Positions 1 to 5,878 of a DNA stretch of 5,878 nucleotides are shown in pieces. A program made the translations under genes and the position numbers. The stretch lies in NCBI GenBank assembly GCA_030430345.1, contig JAUIFT010000212.1:1-5878 (forward strand). Direction: 5' to 3'. Position 1 is the first letter of the stretch. The number at the start of each line of letters is the position of its first letter. Under the pieces are notes generated by a model. That model saw nothing but the letters and a program-made list of their open reading frames with translations, made no database searches and had not been told where the DNA came from. The stretch comes from Calditrichia bacterium. Lineage in GTDB: Bacteria; Calditrichota; Calditrichia; RBG-13-44-9; J042.

Positions 1-350
1 AATTGGCTGATGAGGGCGTTCCTTACATATCGATCCTCACCGATCCGACGACCGGCGGCACCACCGCCAGCTTCGCGATGCTCGGGGATATTAACGTATC
101 CGAGCCCAACGCCCTGGTTGGTTTCGCCGGGCAACGAGTGATCAAGCAAACAATTGGGCAGGATCTCCCCCAGGGATTTCAGAGCGCCGAATTTGTCCAG
201 GAGCACGGCTTCATCGACATTATCATTCATCGCCAGGAAATGCGCACCTCACTGGCAAATATTTTTAGCCTGCTCTGGGTCTATCCGGAGGCAGCGCCCG
301 CAAAGAAAAGAACCCGAAGCCGGGCGAAACAAACAACCGCTTCGGAGTAG
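1..350 (+). CDS. accD: Acetyl-CoA carboxylase carboxyltransferase subunit beta, 3' part only
   Basis: This is the C-terminal part of AccD, which with AccA transfers the carboxyl group from carboxybiotin to acetyl-CoA to make malonyl-CoA, the first step of fatty-acid synthesis, in the cytoplasm. Frame 3 runs open from the window edge to TAG at 348-350, giving 115 residues. The recognisable block is [18 protein letters not shown] (visible residues 12-29), followed by [18 protein letters not shown] and [19 protein letters not shown], all characteristic of the crotonase-fold AccD core with its conserved Gly pair. The TTG at position 3 is an ordinary Leu codon, not a start: the family is about 280-300 residues, and the zinc ribbon and N-terminal half lie upstream of the window. 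The last 20 or so residues form a basic, low-complexity tail (KKRTRSRAK) after the end of the conserved fold. surE follows after 45 bp with no terminator seen, so co-transcription is likely. The family call is very secure. Confidence 0.96.
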   Translation, partial: LADEGVPYISILTDPTTGGTTASFAMLGDINVSEPNALVGFAGQRVIKQTIGQDLPQGFQSAEFVQEHGFIDIIIHRQEMRTSLANIFSLLWVYPEAAPAKKRTRSRAKQTTASE

Positions 351-395
351 ATAAAAGTACCGAACATTTCCCGCCAGGGAGTTACAGGAATACGA

Positions 396-1169
396 ATGAC
401 AAAGAAACCGAGAATTCTTGTCACAAATGATGACGGGATTTATTCCAGGGGAATTCTGGCACTCTACACAGCCATGCAGCAACTCGGCGAGGTTTACGTG
501 GTGGCGCCGGATTCCGAGAAAAGCGCAGTGGGCCATGCCATTACACTCTCCGATCCGCTCCGGGTAATTACAGTCGAACGGCAGGGGGAACACTTCGGCT
601 GGGGGGTAACCGGCACACCGGCGGACTGCGTCAAAATCGGTGTTAAAGCAATTTTGGAATTTAAGCCGGATCTGATAGTTTCCGGTATCAATCAGGGCAG
701 CAACACCGCAACAAATGTGATTTATTCCGGCACGGTGTCTGCAGCAACAGAAGGAGCGATCATGGGTATTCCATCGATCGCTTTTTCTTTAACCAGCTTT
801 ACCTATAAAGACTTTTCCCTCTCCGCGGACATCGCGACGCTGATGGCGGAGAAAGTATTGCAAAACGGTCTTCCCCCGGATGTGCTGCTCAGCGTGAACA
901 TTCCGCCGATTTCCCGCGAGGAGTTGAAAGGCATTCGGGTAACCCGCATGGGCAAAGGACGTTACGAGGAAGCCTTCGAAAAACGCGTTGATCCGGCCAA
1001 TCGTACCTATTACTGGTTAAGCGGCACCAAGCTATTGCTGGATTCCGACGATGACATCGACGAAGTAGCCATTACACACAACTATGTTTCCGTAACGCCG
1101 CTGCAATTCGATTTAACCGAACAGTCGATGATCTCCCGCTTAAAAGATTGGCAATTATCACTCAAATAA
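396..1169 (+). CDS. surE: 5'/3'-nucleotidase SurE (nucleoside monophosphate phosphatase)
   Basis: SurE is a cytoplasmic metal-dependent phosphatase that removes phosphate from nucleoside 5'- and 3'-monophosphates; some members also act on short polyphosphate. The 257-residue protein is full length for the family (about 250). The metal-site signature VTNDDGI lies at residues 9-15, with Asp12 and Asp13 as the expected ligands. APDSEKSAVGHAIT (37-50) carries the conserved Ser43, and VSGINQGSN (95-103) carries the metal-ligand Asn99. YSGTVSAATEGAIMG (110-124), SVNIP (166-170) and the C-terminal SVTPLQFDLT (232-241) are also classic SurE blocks. I chose the ATG at 396 because it puts the ND-D motif at the usual distance from the N terminus and because AGGAA at 386-390 lies 5 nt upstream. 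The gene sits 45 bp after accD and 98 bp before guaA. No key residue is missing. Ligand assignments rest on family knowledge, not on an alignment run here. Confidence 0.97.
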   Translation: MTKKPRILVTNDDGIYSRGILALYTAMQQLGEVYVVAPDSEKSAVGHAITLSDPLRVITVERQGEHFGWGVTGTPADCVKIGVKAILEFKPDLIVSGINQGSNTATNVIYSGTVSAATEGAIMGIPSIAFSLTSFTYKDFSLSADIATLMAEKVLQNGLPPDVLLSVNIPPISREELKGIRVTRMGKGRYEEAFEKRVDPANRTYYWLSGTKLLLDSDDDIDEVAITHNYVSVTPLQFDLTEQSMISRLKDWQLSLK

Positions 1170-1267
1170 TGCAGGTATCTTTACGCTTCGGAAAGCCACC
1201 GGACATTTCGGATTTTCCGCCATAGTATTTCATTATATCCCAAAGCGAAACATAATTTTTAGCAGAC
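1170..1267 (+). other. surE-guaA intergenic leader, possible weak promoter and hairpin
   Basis: This 98-bp gap is the longest inside the accD-to-glmS run. It holds an imperfect hairpin: CGGAAA at 1189-1194 pairs with TTTCCG at 1214-1219, and inside the loop CCG 1199-1201 can pair with CGG 1209-1211. No T tract follows, so it is not a convincing terminator. GCTT 1185-1188 with AAGC 1193-1196 offers a competing small stem. CATAAT at 1251-1256 matches five of six bases of a sigma-70 -10 box, but the -35 position 17 bp upstream (TTTCAT, 1228-1233) is poor. If that -10 were used, the transcript would begin only a few bases before the guaA start. No purine riboswitch core is recognisable. Promoter activity here is a guess. 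Confidence 0.3.
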
Positions 1268-2815
1268 ATGGTCAGTGAAATGGAAAAAGTATTAATACTG
1301 GACTTCGGTTCTCAATATACACAGTTAATCGCCCGGAAAACCCGGGAGCTGCAGGTTTATTCGGAAATTCATCCCTACAACTTTCCACTGGAGGATATCA
1401 AAACCGATCCATCGATTAAAGCGATTATTCTTTCCGGTGGCCCAGCCAGTATTTACGCCGAAGGAGCGCCACACTGTCATCCGGAAATTTTTCATCTTGG
1501 TTTACCAATACTGGGTATCTGTTATGGATTGCAACATATTGCTTACGCCATGAATGGAAAAGTGCAGCCGGCAGAGCGCCGTGAATATGGCCGGGCCATG
1601 CTGCAAACAGATCATGCAGATGATATCCTTGCCGGCCTCAATTCCCCCACTCAGGTCTGGATGAGTCACGGCGATCACTTAACCACACTACCGGAAGGTT
1701 TTGAGGGAATCGCCCATACCGACAATTCTCCCATTTGCGCCATTCGTAATCAAGCGAAAAAGATCTACGGCATCCAGTTTCATCCGGAAGTACATCACAC
1801 TACGGAAGGAAAAACCATCCTTCGTAATTTTCTCTTCGCTATCTGCGGATTTCGCGGCGATTGGTCCTCGGATTCCTTTATTGACAGCGCCATTGCCAGC
1901 ATTCGGGAAACTGTCGGTAACGATCATGTGCTCTGTGCATTGAGTGGCGGGGTAGACTCCAGCGTACTCGCTGCGCTGCTGCACCGGGCCATTGGGGATC
2001 AGCTGCATTGTATGTTCATCGACACCGGCTTATTGCGCCGCAACGAAGCGAAAGAAGTGGAAGAAATATTTCAGCAGAAAATAGGGCTAAATTTGACGGT
2101 TGTCACCGCCGCGGACCGGTTCTTGCCTAGATTAAACCACGTTACTGATCCGGAAGAGAAACGGAAAATTATCGGCAACGTTTTTATAGAGGTATTTGAA
2201 AAGGAAGCAGAGCAACTTGGTCAATTCCGGTTTTTAGCCCAGGGCACTCTGTATCCGGATGTTATCGAAAGTGTATCTTTTAAAGGCCCCTCGGCAACTA
2301 TTAAATCCCACCACAATGTTGGCGGACTTCCAGAAAAAATGAACTTTGAATTATTAGAACCATTTCGAGAACTGTTCAAGGATGAGGTAAGAGCAGTCGG
2401 ACGTAAGCTGGGACTCCCCGGGCAAATTATCGGCCGGCACCCTTTCCCCGGCCCCGGCCTGGCAATCCGGGTCATCGGCGAAATTACCCCGAACCGTCTC
2501 GAAATACTCCAACAGGCAGATAAAATTTATATCGATGCATTAAAGTCCGCGGATCTTTACCAGGAAATATGGCAGGCATTTTGTGTATTATTACCGGTGC
2601 AAACTGTTGGCGTAATGGGCGACGAGCGCACTTACGAAAATGTGCTCGCATTACGAGCCGTCACCAGCACCGATGGCATGACAGCGGATTGGTACCCGCT
2701 GCCTTATGAATTTATGGCATATGTTTCAAACAAGATTATTAATGAAGTTAAAGGCGTTAACCGAGTGGTTTACGACATTAGTTCCAAGCCCCCGGCGACC
2801 ATCGAATGGGAGTAA
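1268..2815 (+). CDS. guaA: GMP synthase (glutamine-hydrolysing)
   Basis: GuaA converts XMP to GMP using ATP and ammonia released from glutamine, the last step of guanine nucleotide synthesis, in the cytoplasm. The 515-residue protein is full length and has the standard order. A class I glutamine amidotransferase domain covers about residues 6-195, with [10 protein letters not shown] (11-20), the nucleophile Cys85 in GICYG (83-87), and His172/Glu174 in FHPEV. An ATP-pyrophosphatase domain follows with the P-loop LSGGVDSS (225-232) and [11 protein letters not shown] (250-260). The C-terminal dimerisation/XMP-binding domain has [16 protein letters not shown] (390-405) and ends KPPATIEWE. The start is uncertain: neither ATG 1268 nor the in-frame ATG 1280 has a clear ribosome-binding site. 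Starting at 1280 gives [14 protein letters not shown], which fits shorter family N termini equally well. The TAA is followed 18 bp later by glmS, so the two are very probably one transcript. Leucine codons are AT-rich (13 TTA and 2 CTA by hand count), in contrast to glmS. Confidence 0.98.
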   Translation: MVSEMEKVLILDFGSQYTQLIARKTRELQVYSEIHPYNFPLEDIKTDPSIKAIILSGGPASIYAEGAPHCHPEIFHLGLPILGICYGLQHIAYAMNGKVQPAERREYGRAMLQTDHADDILAGLNSPTQVWMSHGDHLTTLPEGFEGIAHTDNSPICAIRNQAKKIYGIQFHPEVHHTTEGKTILRNFLFAICGFRGDWSSDSFIDSAIASIRETVGNDHVLCALSGGVDSSVLAALLHRAIGDQLHCMFIDTGLLRRNEAKEVEEIFQQKIGLNLTVVTAADRFLPRLNHVTDPEEKRKIIGNVFIEVFEKEAEQLGQFRFLAQGTLYPDVIESVSFKGPSATIKSHHNVGGLPEKMNFELLEPFRELFKDEVRAVGRKLGLPGQIIGRHPFPGPGLAIRVIGEITPNRLEILQQADKIYIDALKSADLYQEIWQAFCVLLPVQTVGVMGDERTYENVLALRAVTSTDGMTADWYPLPYEFMAYVSNKIINEVKGVNRVVYDISSKPPATIEWE

Positions 2816-2833
2816 AACAAGGAGAGCTTTACT

Positions 2834-4660
2834 ATGTGTGGCATTGTAGGCTATGTTGGGCCGAAAGAGGCCTATCCAATATTAATTAACGGATTAAAGA
2901 GACTGGAGTATCGCGGATACGACTCATCCGGCGTTGCGCTGGCGCGAAATGGTTCAATCCATGTGGAAAAACAGGTTGGCAAAATTGCCGCGCTGGAAGA
3001 GACCGTCAACGGACGACCGATGGGCGGCAACACCGGTATTGCCCATACCCGCTGGGCGACCCACGGGGAACCGAATCAAACCAACGCGCATCCGCACAGT
3101 GATGGCAGTGGAGATATCGTTTTGGTGCATAATGGCATTATCGAAAATTATGATGCACTGAGAAAGATGCTCACCGCCAAGGGCCACAAGTTCGTTACGG
3201 ATACGGAAACCATCGCTCATCTGATTGAAGAATTTTATAAGACCAGCGACTCTTTTGAGGAAGCTTTCCGGAAAGCGCTGCTGGAATTGAAAGGCACGTA
3301 TGGCCTGGCGTTGATCACCAAACATGATCCCGGCAAGCTTTATGCCGCCCGCAAGGGAAGCCCGCTGGTGGTGGGGATCGGTGATGGGGAAAATTTTGTT
3401 GCCTCGGATGCATCGGCAATTATCGCCCATACCCGGGACGTGCTCTATCTGGAAGACGGGGAAATTTCCATTATTGATTCTAAAAGTCACGTCACAAAAA
3501 CGATCCAGAACGAAGTGATCGAAAAAGAAATAGAGCGTGTGACTTTCGATCTGGAACGGATTGAAAAGGCCGGCTATGATCACTTTATGCTGAAAGAGAT
3601 CTACGAACAGCCCCGCACGGTTGCAGACTGTATGCGCGGTCGCCTGATCACCGAGGAAGGTGTTACCCATCTTGGCGGCCTCGATCAGATTCTTCATAAT
3701 GTCCTTCGCTCCCGGAAAATTTTTGTTACCGCCTGCGGAACATCTTATCATGCCGGACTGATTGGCGAATATATGCTTGAAGAGTATTGCCGTATTCCGG
3801 TAGAGGTAGAATATGCCTCGGAATTCCGCTATCGCGATCCGATTATTCAGGACGACAACCTGGTGGTAGCGATCAGCCAGTCCGGAGAAACTGCCGACAC
3901 TCTCGCGGCCCTGCGGGAAGCGAAGCGGAAGAGCGCTACAGTCATGGGTATTGTTAACGTGGTTGGCTCTTCGATTGCCCGGGAAACCCATGGTGGAATG
4001 TATATCCATGCCGGACCGGAAATCGGTGTTGCTTCTACCAAGGCATTTACCTCCCAGGTAACCGCCCTGGCGCTCTTGACCACAATGATTGCCCGCACCA
4101 AAACCATGTCCGCGGAGCAGGGACGGCAGATCACCCAGGAAATGAAGTTGTTGCCGGAAAAAGTTGAGCAGGCCCTGAGATGCGACGAGCTGGTAAGGCA
4201 AATTTCCTATGAATTCAAGGATAAGAACCATTTCCTTTATCTTGGCCGTGGTTACAACTTTCCGGTAGCCCTGGAAGGCGCCTTGAAATTGAAAGAGATT
4301 TCCTACATTCATGCCGAAGGATATCCCGCCGCGGAAATGAAGCATGGCCCGATCGCATTGATCGACGAAGACATGCCGGTGGTTGTTATTGCAACCAAAG
4401 ATAGTACTTATGACAAAATTGTTAGCAACATTCAGGAAGTGAAGGCCCGGAAAGGCCGTGTAATTGCGGTCGTAACCGAAGGTGATGATTACCTGAAGGA
4501 CATGGTCGATTACACCATTCCGATTCCTTCGACCCTGAATTTGCTCCAGCCGATCGTATCGATTGTTCCGCTGCAATTGCTTGCATATCACATCGCGGTT
4601 ATGCGGGGATGTAATGTGGACCAACCGCGCAATCTGGCGAAAAGCGTGACGGTTGAATAA
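2834..4660 (+). CDS. glmS: Glutamine--fructose-6-phosphate aminotransferase (isomerizing), glucosamine-6-P synthase
   Basis: GlmS makes glucosamine-6-phosphate from fructose-6-phosphate and glutamine, the committed step to UDP-GlcNAc for peptidoglycan and lipopolysaccharide. The start at 2834 is fixed by Met-Cys: Cys2 must become the N-terminal nucleophile after Met removal. AAGGAG at 2819-2824 lies 9 nt upstream. The class II (Ntn) glutaminase domain spans about 2-215, with CGIVGYVG, LEYRGYDSSG (24-33), HTRWATHG (71-78) and HNGIIENY (99-106). The first SIS domain (about 290-425) has CGTSYHAG (301-308), SQSGETADT (348-356) and STKAFTSQ (401-408). The second (about 460-595) has EGALKLKEISYIHAEGYPA with Glu488 and His504, and the tail ends DQPRNLAKSVTVE with Lys603. 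All expected catalytic positions are present, and 608 residues is the normal length. The 18-bp gap after guaA leaves no room for a glmS ribozyme. Codon choice is odd: two TTA and two TCA fall in the first 41 codons, then no TTA, CTA or TCA. Confidence 0.98.
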   Translation: MCGIVGYVGPKEAYPILINGLKRLEYRGYDSSGVALARNGSIHVEKQVGKIAALEETVNGRPMGGNTGIAHTRWATHGEPNQTNAHPHSDGSGDIVLVHNGIIENYDALRKMLTAKGHKFVTDTETIAHLIEEFYKTSDSFEEAFRKALLELKGTYGLALITKHDPGKLYAARKGSPLVVGIGDGENFVASDASAIIAHTRDVLYLEDGEISIIDSKSHVTKTIQNEVIEKEIERVTFDLERIEKAGYDHFMLKEIYEQPRTVADCMRGRLITEEGVTHLGGLDQILHNVLRSRKIFVTACGTSYHAGLIGEYMLEEYCRIPVEVEYASEFRYRDPIIQDDNLVVAISQSGETADTLAALREAKRKSATVMGIVNVVGSSIARETHGGMYIHAGPEIGVASTKAFTSQVTALALLTTMIARTKTMSAEQGRQITQEMKLLPEKVEQALRCDELVRQISYEFKDKNHFLYLGRGYNFPVALEGALKLKEISYIHAEGYPAAEMKHGPIALIDEDMPVVVIATKDSTYDKIVSNIQEVKARKGRVIAVVTEGDDYLKDMVDYTIPIPSTLNLLQPIVSIVPLQLLAYHIAVMRGCNVDQPRNLAKSVTVE

Positions 4661-4690
4661 CCCCCACCCGATGAATACCGTTTATCATCC

Positions 4691-4751
4691 ATCCGTAGAG
4701 GAAATTCATGAACTTCCTCTACGGATTTGAATTTTCACTACGGATTTTTTT
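4691..4751 (+). terminator. Intrinsic terminator of the guaA-glmS unit, with duplicated right arm
   Basis: The left arm 4691-4708 (ATCCGTAGAGGAAATTCA) can form either of two exclusive hairpins. Hairpin 1 pairs 4691-4703 perfectly with 4714-4726 (13 bp); two further A-T pairs form beyond an A/C mismatch, closing on the tetraloop CATG. The first arm is followed only by a broken T stretch (TTTGAATTTTC). Hairpin 2 pairs 4691-4708 with 4728-4745: 17 of 18 positions pair, with one G-U at 4701/4735 and one A-A mismatch at 4699/4737. It runs straight into seven Ts at 4745-4751, the textbook terminator layout. The two right arms are tandem copies, 4709-4727 and 4728-4746, identical at 16 of 19 positions. 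The element starts 30 bp after the glmS stop codon. Terminator function is strongly suggested; any switching between the two hairpins is inference. Confidence 0.88.
4709..4746 (+). repeat. Tandem direct repeat, 2 x 19 bp, within the glmS terminator
   Basis: Unit 1 is 4709-4727 (TGAACTTCCTCTACGGATT) and unit 2 is 4728-4746 (TGAATTTTCACTACGGATT), directly adjacent. They differ at three positions: C/T at the 5th, C/T at the 8th and T/A at the 10th base. Each unit is the reverse complement, nearly, of 4691-4708. The simplest origin is local duplication of one hairpin arm, for example by replication slippage at the palindrome, followed by slight divergence. Both units keep the outer CTACGGAT intact. 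Confidence 0.85.
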
Positions 4752-4905
4752 ATCACCCCGTATGCCCCCCTGAATTACATTTACCGATACCATTTTCCCA
4801 CAAATTTATCTTCGATTGCATTTGGCAAGAAAATATTGTAAATGAAAAAGTTTTGGTATCTTTCCAACAATTTTTTCGTTAATCGTCGAGGTTGATACTC
4901 TTGAT
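4752..4905 (+). other. AT-rich upstream region of the M16 peptidase gene, promoter not pinned down
   Basis: These 154 bases between the terminator and the M16 gene hold no credible gene or RNA. A promoter for the downstream gene is expected here because the terminator lies just upstream. Candidates are poor: TTGGCA at 4822-4827 matches five of six -35 bases but has no good -10 at normal spacing. TTGTAA (4836-4841) with TATCTT (4857-4862) has 15-bp spacing and only partial matches. A 7-bp inverted repeat, GATACCA 4786-4792 and TGGTATC 4854-4860, flanks most of the region and may be chance. I cannot choose a promoter. Confidence 0.35.
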
Positions 4906-4915
4906 ATGAATAGTG

Positions 4916-4922
4916 AAAGGAG
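4916..4922 (+). promoter_or_regulatory. Shine-Dalgarno sequence of the M16 peptidase gene
   Basis: AAAGGAG lies 4 nt before ATG 4927, a strong match at slightly short spacing. It decides between two in-frame ATGs. The upstream ATG at 4906 would put this motif inside the coding sequence and has only a GAGG (4888-4891) 14 nt away, so 4927 is preferred. Confidence 0.75.
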
Positions 4923-4926
4923 ACTT

Positions 4927-5878
4927 ATGAAAAAGGGTTTGCTGATCGTATTGGTACTGCAGCTTCTCATCGCGGCAGCTTTTGGCCGGGAAGCAGACAA
5001 AATTTTGCCTTATACGATCCATCAGAAGAAAATGGATAATGGCCTGAATGTGGTAACGGTACCTTATCCCAGTCCCGGACTGGCCGCGTTTTATATTGTG
5101 GTTCGCACCGGTTCCCGTAATGAAGTGGAAAAAGGCGTTACCGGATTCGCGCACTTTTTTGAACACATGATGTTCCGCGGCACCGACAAATATTCCTCGG
5201 ATGAATATAGTGCCATACTGAAATCTTTGGGCGCAGCGGCGAATGCAAATACTTCCAACGACCGCACTGAATATCACATGACCGGCAATGCCGAAAAGCT
5301 GGAAATAATGTTTGAAATAGAATCAGACCGGTTCCGCTACCTCAATTATTCCGAGCATGATTTCAAAACTGAAGCCGGTGCGGTAAAAGGCGAATATACC
5401 AACAGCACCGCCAGTCCCTACGCCAAACTACGGGAAGTAATGCTCAACACCGCTTTTGACAAGCACACCTACAAGCATACCACGATTGGTTTCTTCGAAG
5501 ACATCGTCGATATGCCCAATCAATACGAATACTCAAAAGAATTTTTCAAGCGCTATTATCGCCCGGAATATTGCACCATTCTGGTGGTCGGTGATGCAAC
5601 TCCGGAAGAAGTATACGCGCTTTCGGAAAAGTATTTTGGTGACTGGGAAACCGGTAGCTACGTGGCAGATATTCCCGTAGAACCGAAACAAACCGAAACC
5701 CGCTTTGCACATTTTCAAAACGGTGGTGTTCCGCCCTTTTTACAACTGAACTATAAAGGCCCGGCCTTCAGCGATCGGGAAATCGATATGCCCGCACTCG
5801 ATGTGCTCGCAACCATTCTTTTTTCTTCGACTTCCGATCTTTATAAAAAATTGGTAATTGAAGAGCAAAACGCCCGCT
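4927..5878 (+). CDS. Secreted M16-family (pitrilysin-type) zinc metallopeptidase, 5' part
   Basis: The frame is open from ATG 4927 to the window edge, giving 317 residues and one base of the next codon with no stop. The N terminus is a Sec signal peptide: MKKG, then the hydrophobic stretch LLIVLVLQLLIAAAF, with a likely cleavage after Ala-Phe-Gly (18-20). The mature protein would be periplasmic or exported. The inverted zinc motif HFFEH is at 76-80 (ligands His76 and His80, catalytic Glu79). The third ligand is most likely Glu156 in EAGAVKGEY, 76 residues after His80, close to the spacing in pitrilysin; Glu149 is the second conserved acidic residue of that helix. YYRPEYCTILVVGD (about 210-224) is a typical end of the first M16 repeat, and the visible part enters the next subdomain. 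M16 peptidases degrade or process peptides within a closed chamber. Total length, and whether the protein has both halves, cannot be seen. Substrate is unknown. The upstream terminator suggests an independent transcript. Confidence 0.93.
   Translation, partial: MKKGLLIVLVLQLLIAAAFGREADKILPYTIHQKKMDNGLNVVTVPYPSPGLAAFYIVVRTGSRNEVEKGVTGFAHFFEHMMFRGTDKYSSDEYSAILKSLGAAANANTSNDRTEYHMTGNAEKLEIMFEIESDRFRYLNYSEHDFKTEAGAVKGEYTNSTASPYAKLREVMLNTAFDKHTYKHTTIGFFEDIVDMPNQYEYSKEFFKRYYRPEYCTILVVGDATPEEVYALSEKYFGDWETGSYVADIPVEPKQTETRFAHFQNGGVPPFLQLNYKGPAFSDREIDMPALDVLATILFSSTSDLYKKLVIEEQNAR

Noticed and set aside
3..5. TTG as a start codon for a short 115-residue protein
   Set aside because: The residues are the middle and end of AccD, so the TTG is an internal leucine codon of a gene cut by the window edge.
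249..593. 114-codon minus-strand frame across the accD-surE junction
   Set aside because: It overlaps two well-identified genes and has no recognisable motif, so I treat it as a shadow.
1170..1267. Purine riboswitch controlling guaA
   Set aside because: No three-way-junction core or conserved loop sequences are recognisable, and the one hairpin lacks a T tract.
2816..2833. glmS ribozyme upstream of glmS
   Set aside because: The gap to guaA is 18 bp, far too short for the ribozyme, and the guaA coding sequence upstream has no sign of its core.
2954..4624. 556-codon open frame on the minus strand opposite glmS
   Set aside because: It lies in exact codon register with glmS and exists only because glmS lacks TTA, CTA and TCA after codon 41. 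The translation resembles no protein I recognise, and GlmS is intact on the other strand.
4786..4860. 7-bp inverted repeat GATACCA/TGGTATC as an operator
   Set aside because: It is only 7 bp with arms 61 bp apart and does not extend, which can easily occur by chance in AT-rich intergenic DNA.
4879..5277. 132-codon minus-strand frame over the M16 gene start
   Set aside because: It overlaps the signal peptide and zinc site of a clear M16 gene and contains no domain signature.
1..5878. Mobile element, CRISPR array, tRNA or rRNA, or defence system
   Set aside because: All genes are recognisable housekeeping or common families, with no transposase, integrase, regular repeat-spacer pattern or cloverleaf seen on either strand.

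Overview
The window is ordinary bacterial chromosome: a run of housekeeping genes, all on the + strand, with no mobile element, RNA gene or CRISPR array that I can see. Base composition is moderate. Coding density is high and gaps are short. The exported M16 metallopeptidase has a typical Sec signal, which fits a Gram-negative-type (diderm) bacterium. The phylum cannot be fixed from this sequence. My weak lean is toward the FCB/Calditrichota-like part of the tree, from gene content and general impression only.

Layout: (1) 1-350, the 3' part of accD, the beta subunit of acetyl-CoA carboxylase carboxyltransferase. (2) 396-1169, surE, a complete nucleoside-monophosphate phosphatase. (3) A 98-bp gap with a weak imperfect hairpin and no clear Shine-Dalgarno sequence. 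(4) 1268-2815, guaA, a complete GMP synthase; the start may instead be 1280. (5) 2834-4660, glmS, a complete glucosamine-6-phosphate synthase, 18 bp after guaA and behind a strong AAGGAG. (6) 4691-4751, an intrinsic terminator of unusual build. (7) 4752-4905, an AT-rich upstream region. (8) From 4927 to the window edge, the 5' part of a secreted M16 zinc metallopeptidase gene.

How the genes fit together: guaA and glmS are almost certainly co-transcribed. Both are glutamine amidotransferases but use unrelated glutaminase folds: a class I Cys/His/Glu triad in GuaA and a class II N-terminal-Cys domain in GlmS. They feed purine nucleotides and amino-sugar/cell-envelope precursors, while AccD feeds fatty acids. 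SurE hydrolyses nucleoside monophosphates, the product class of GuaA. The terminator closes this unit, and the M16 gene appears to be a separate transcription unit.

I found no convincing undescribed system. The best non-routine signal is the glmS terminator. Its right arm is present twice as a tandem 19-bp repeat (16/19 identical), so one left arm can form either of two mutually exclusive hairpins, and only the second is followed by the T tract. A second signal is the codon usage of glmS: after codon 41 it contains no TTA, CTA or TCA, unlike its neighbours. This alone explains a 556-codon open frame on the opposite strand.
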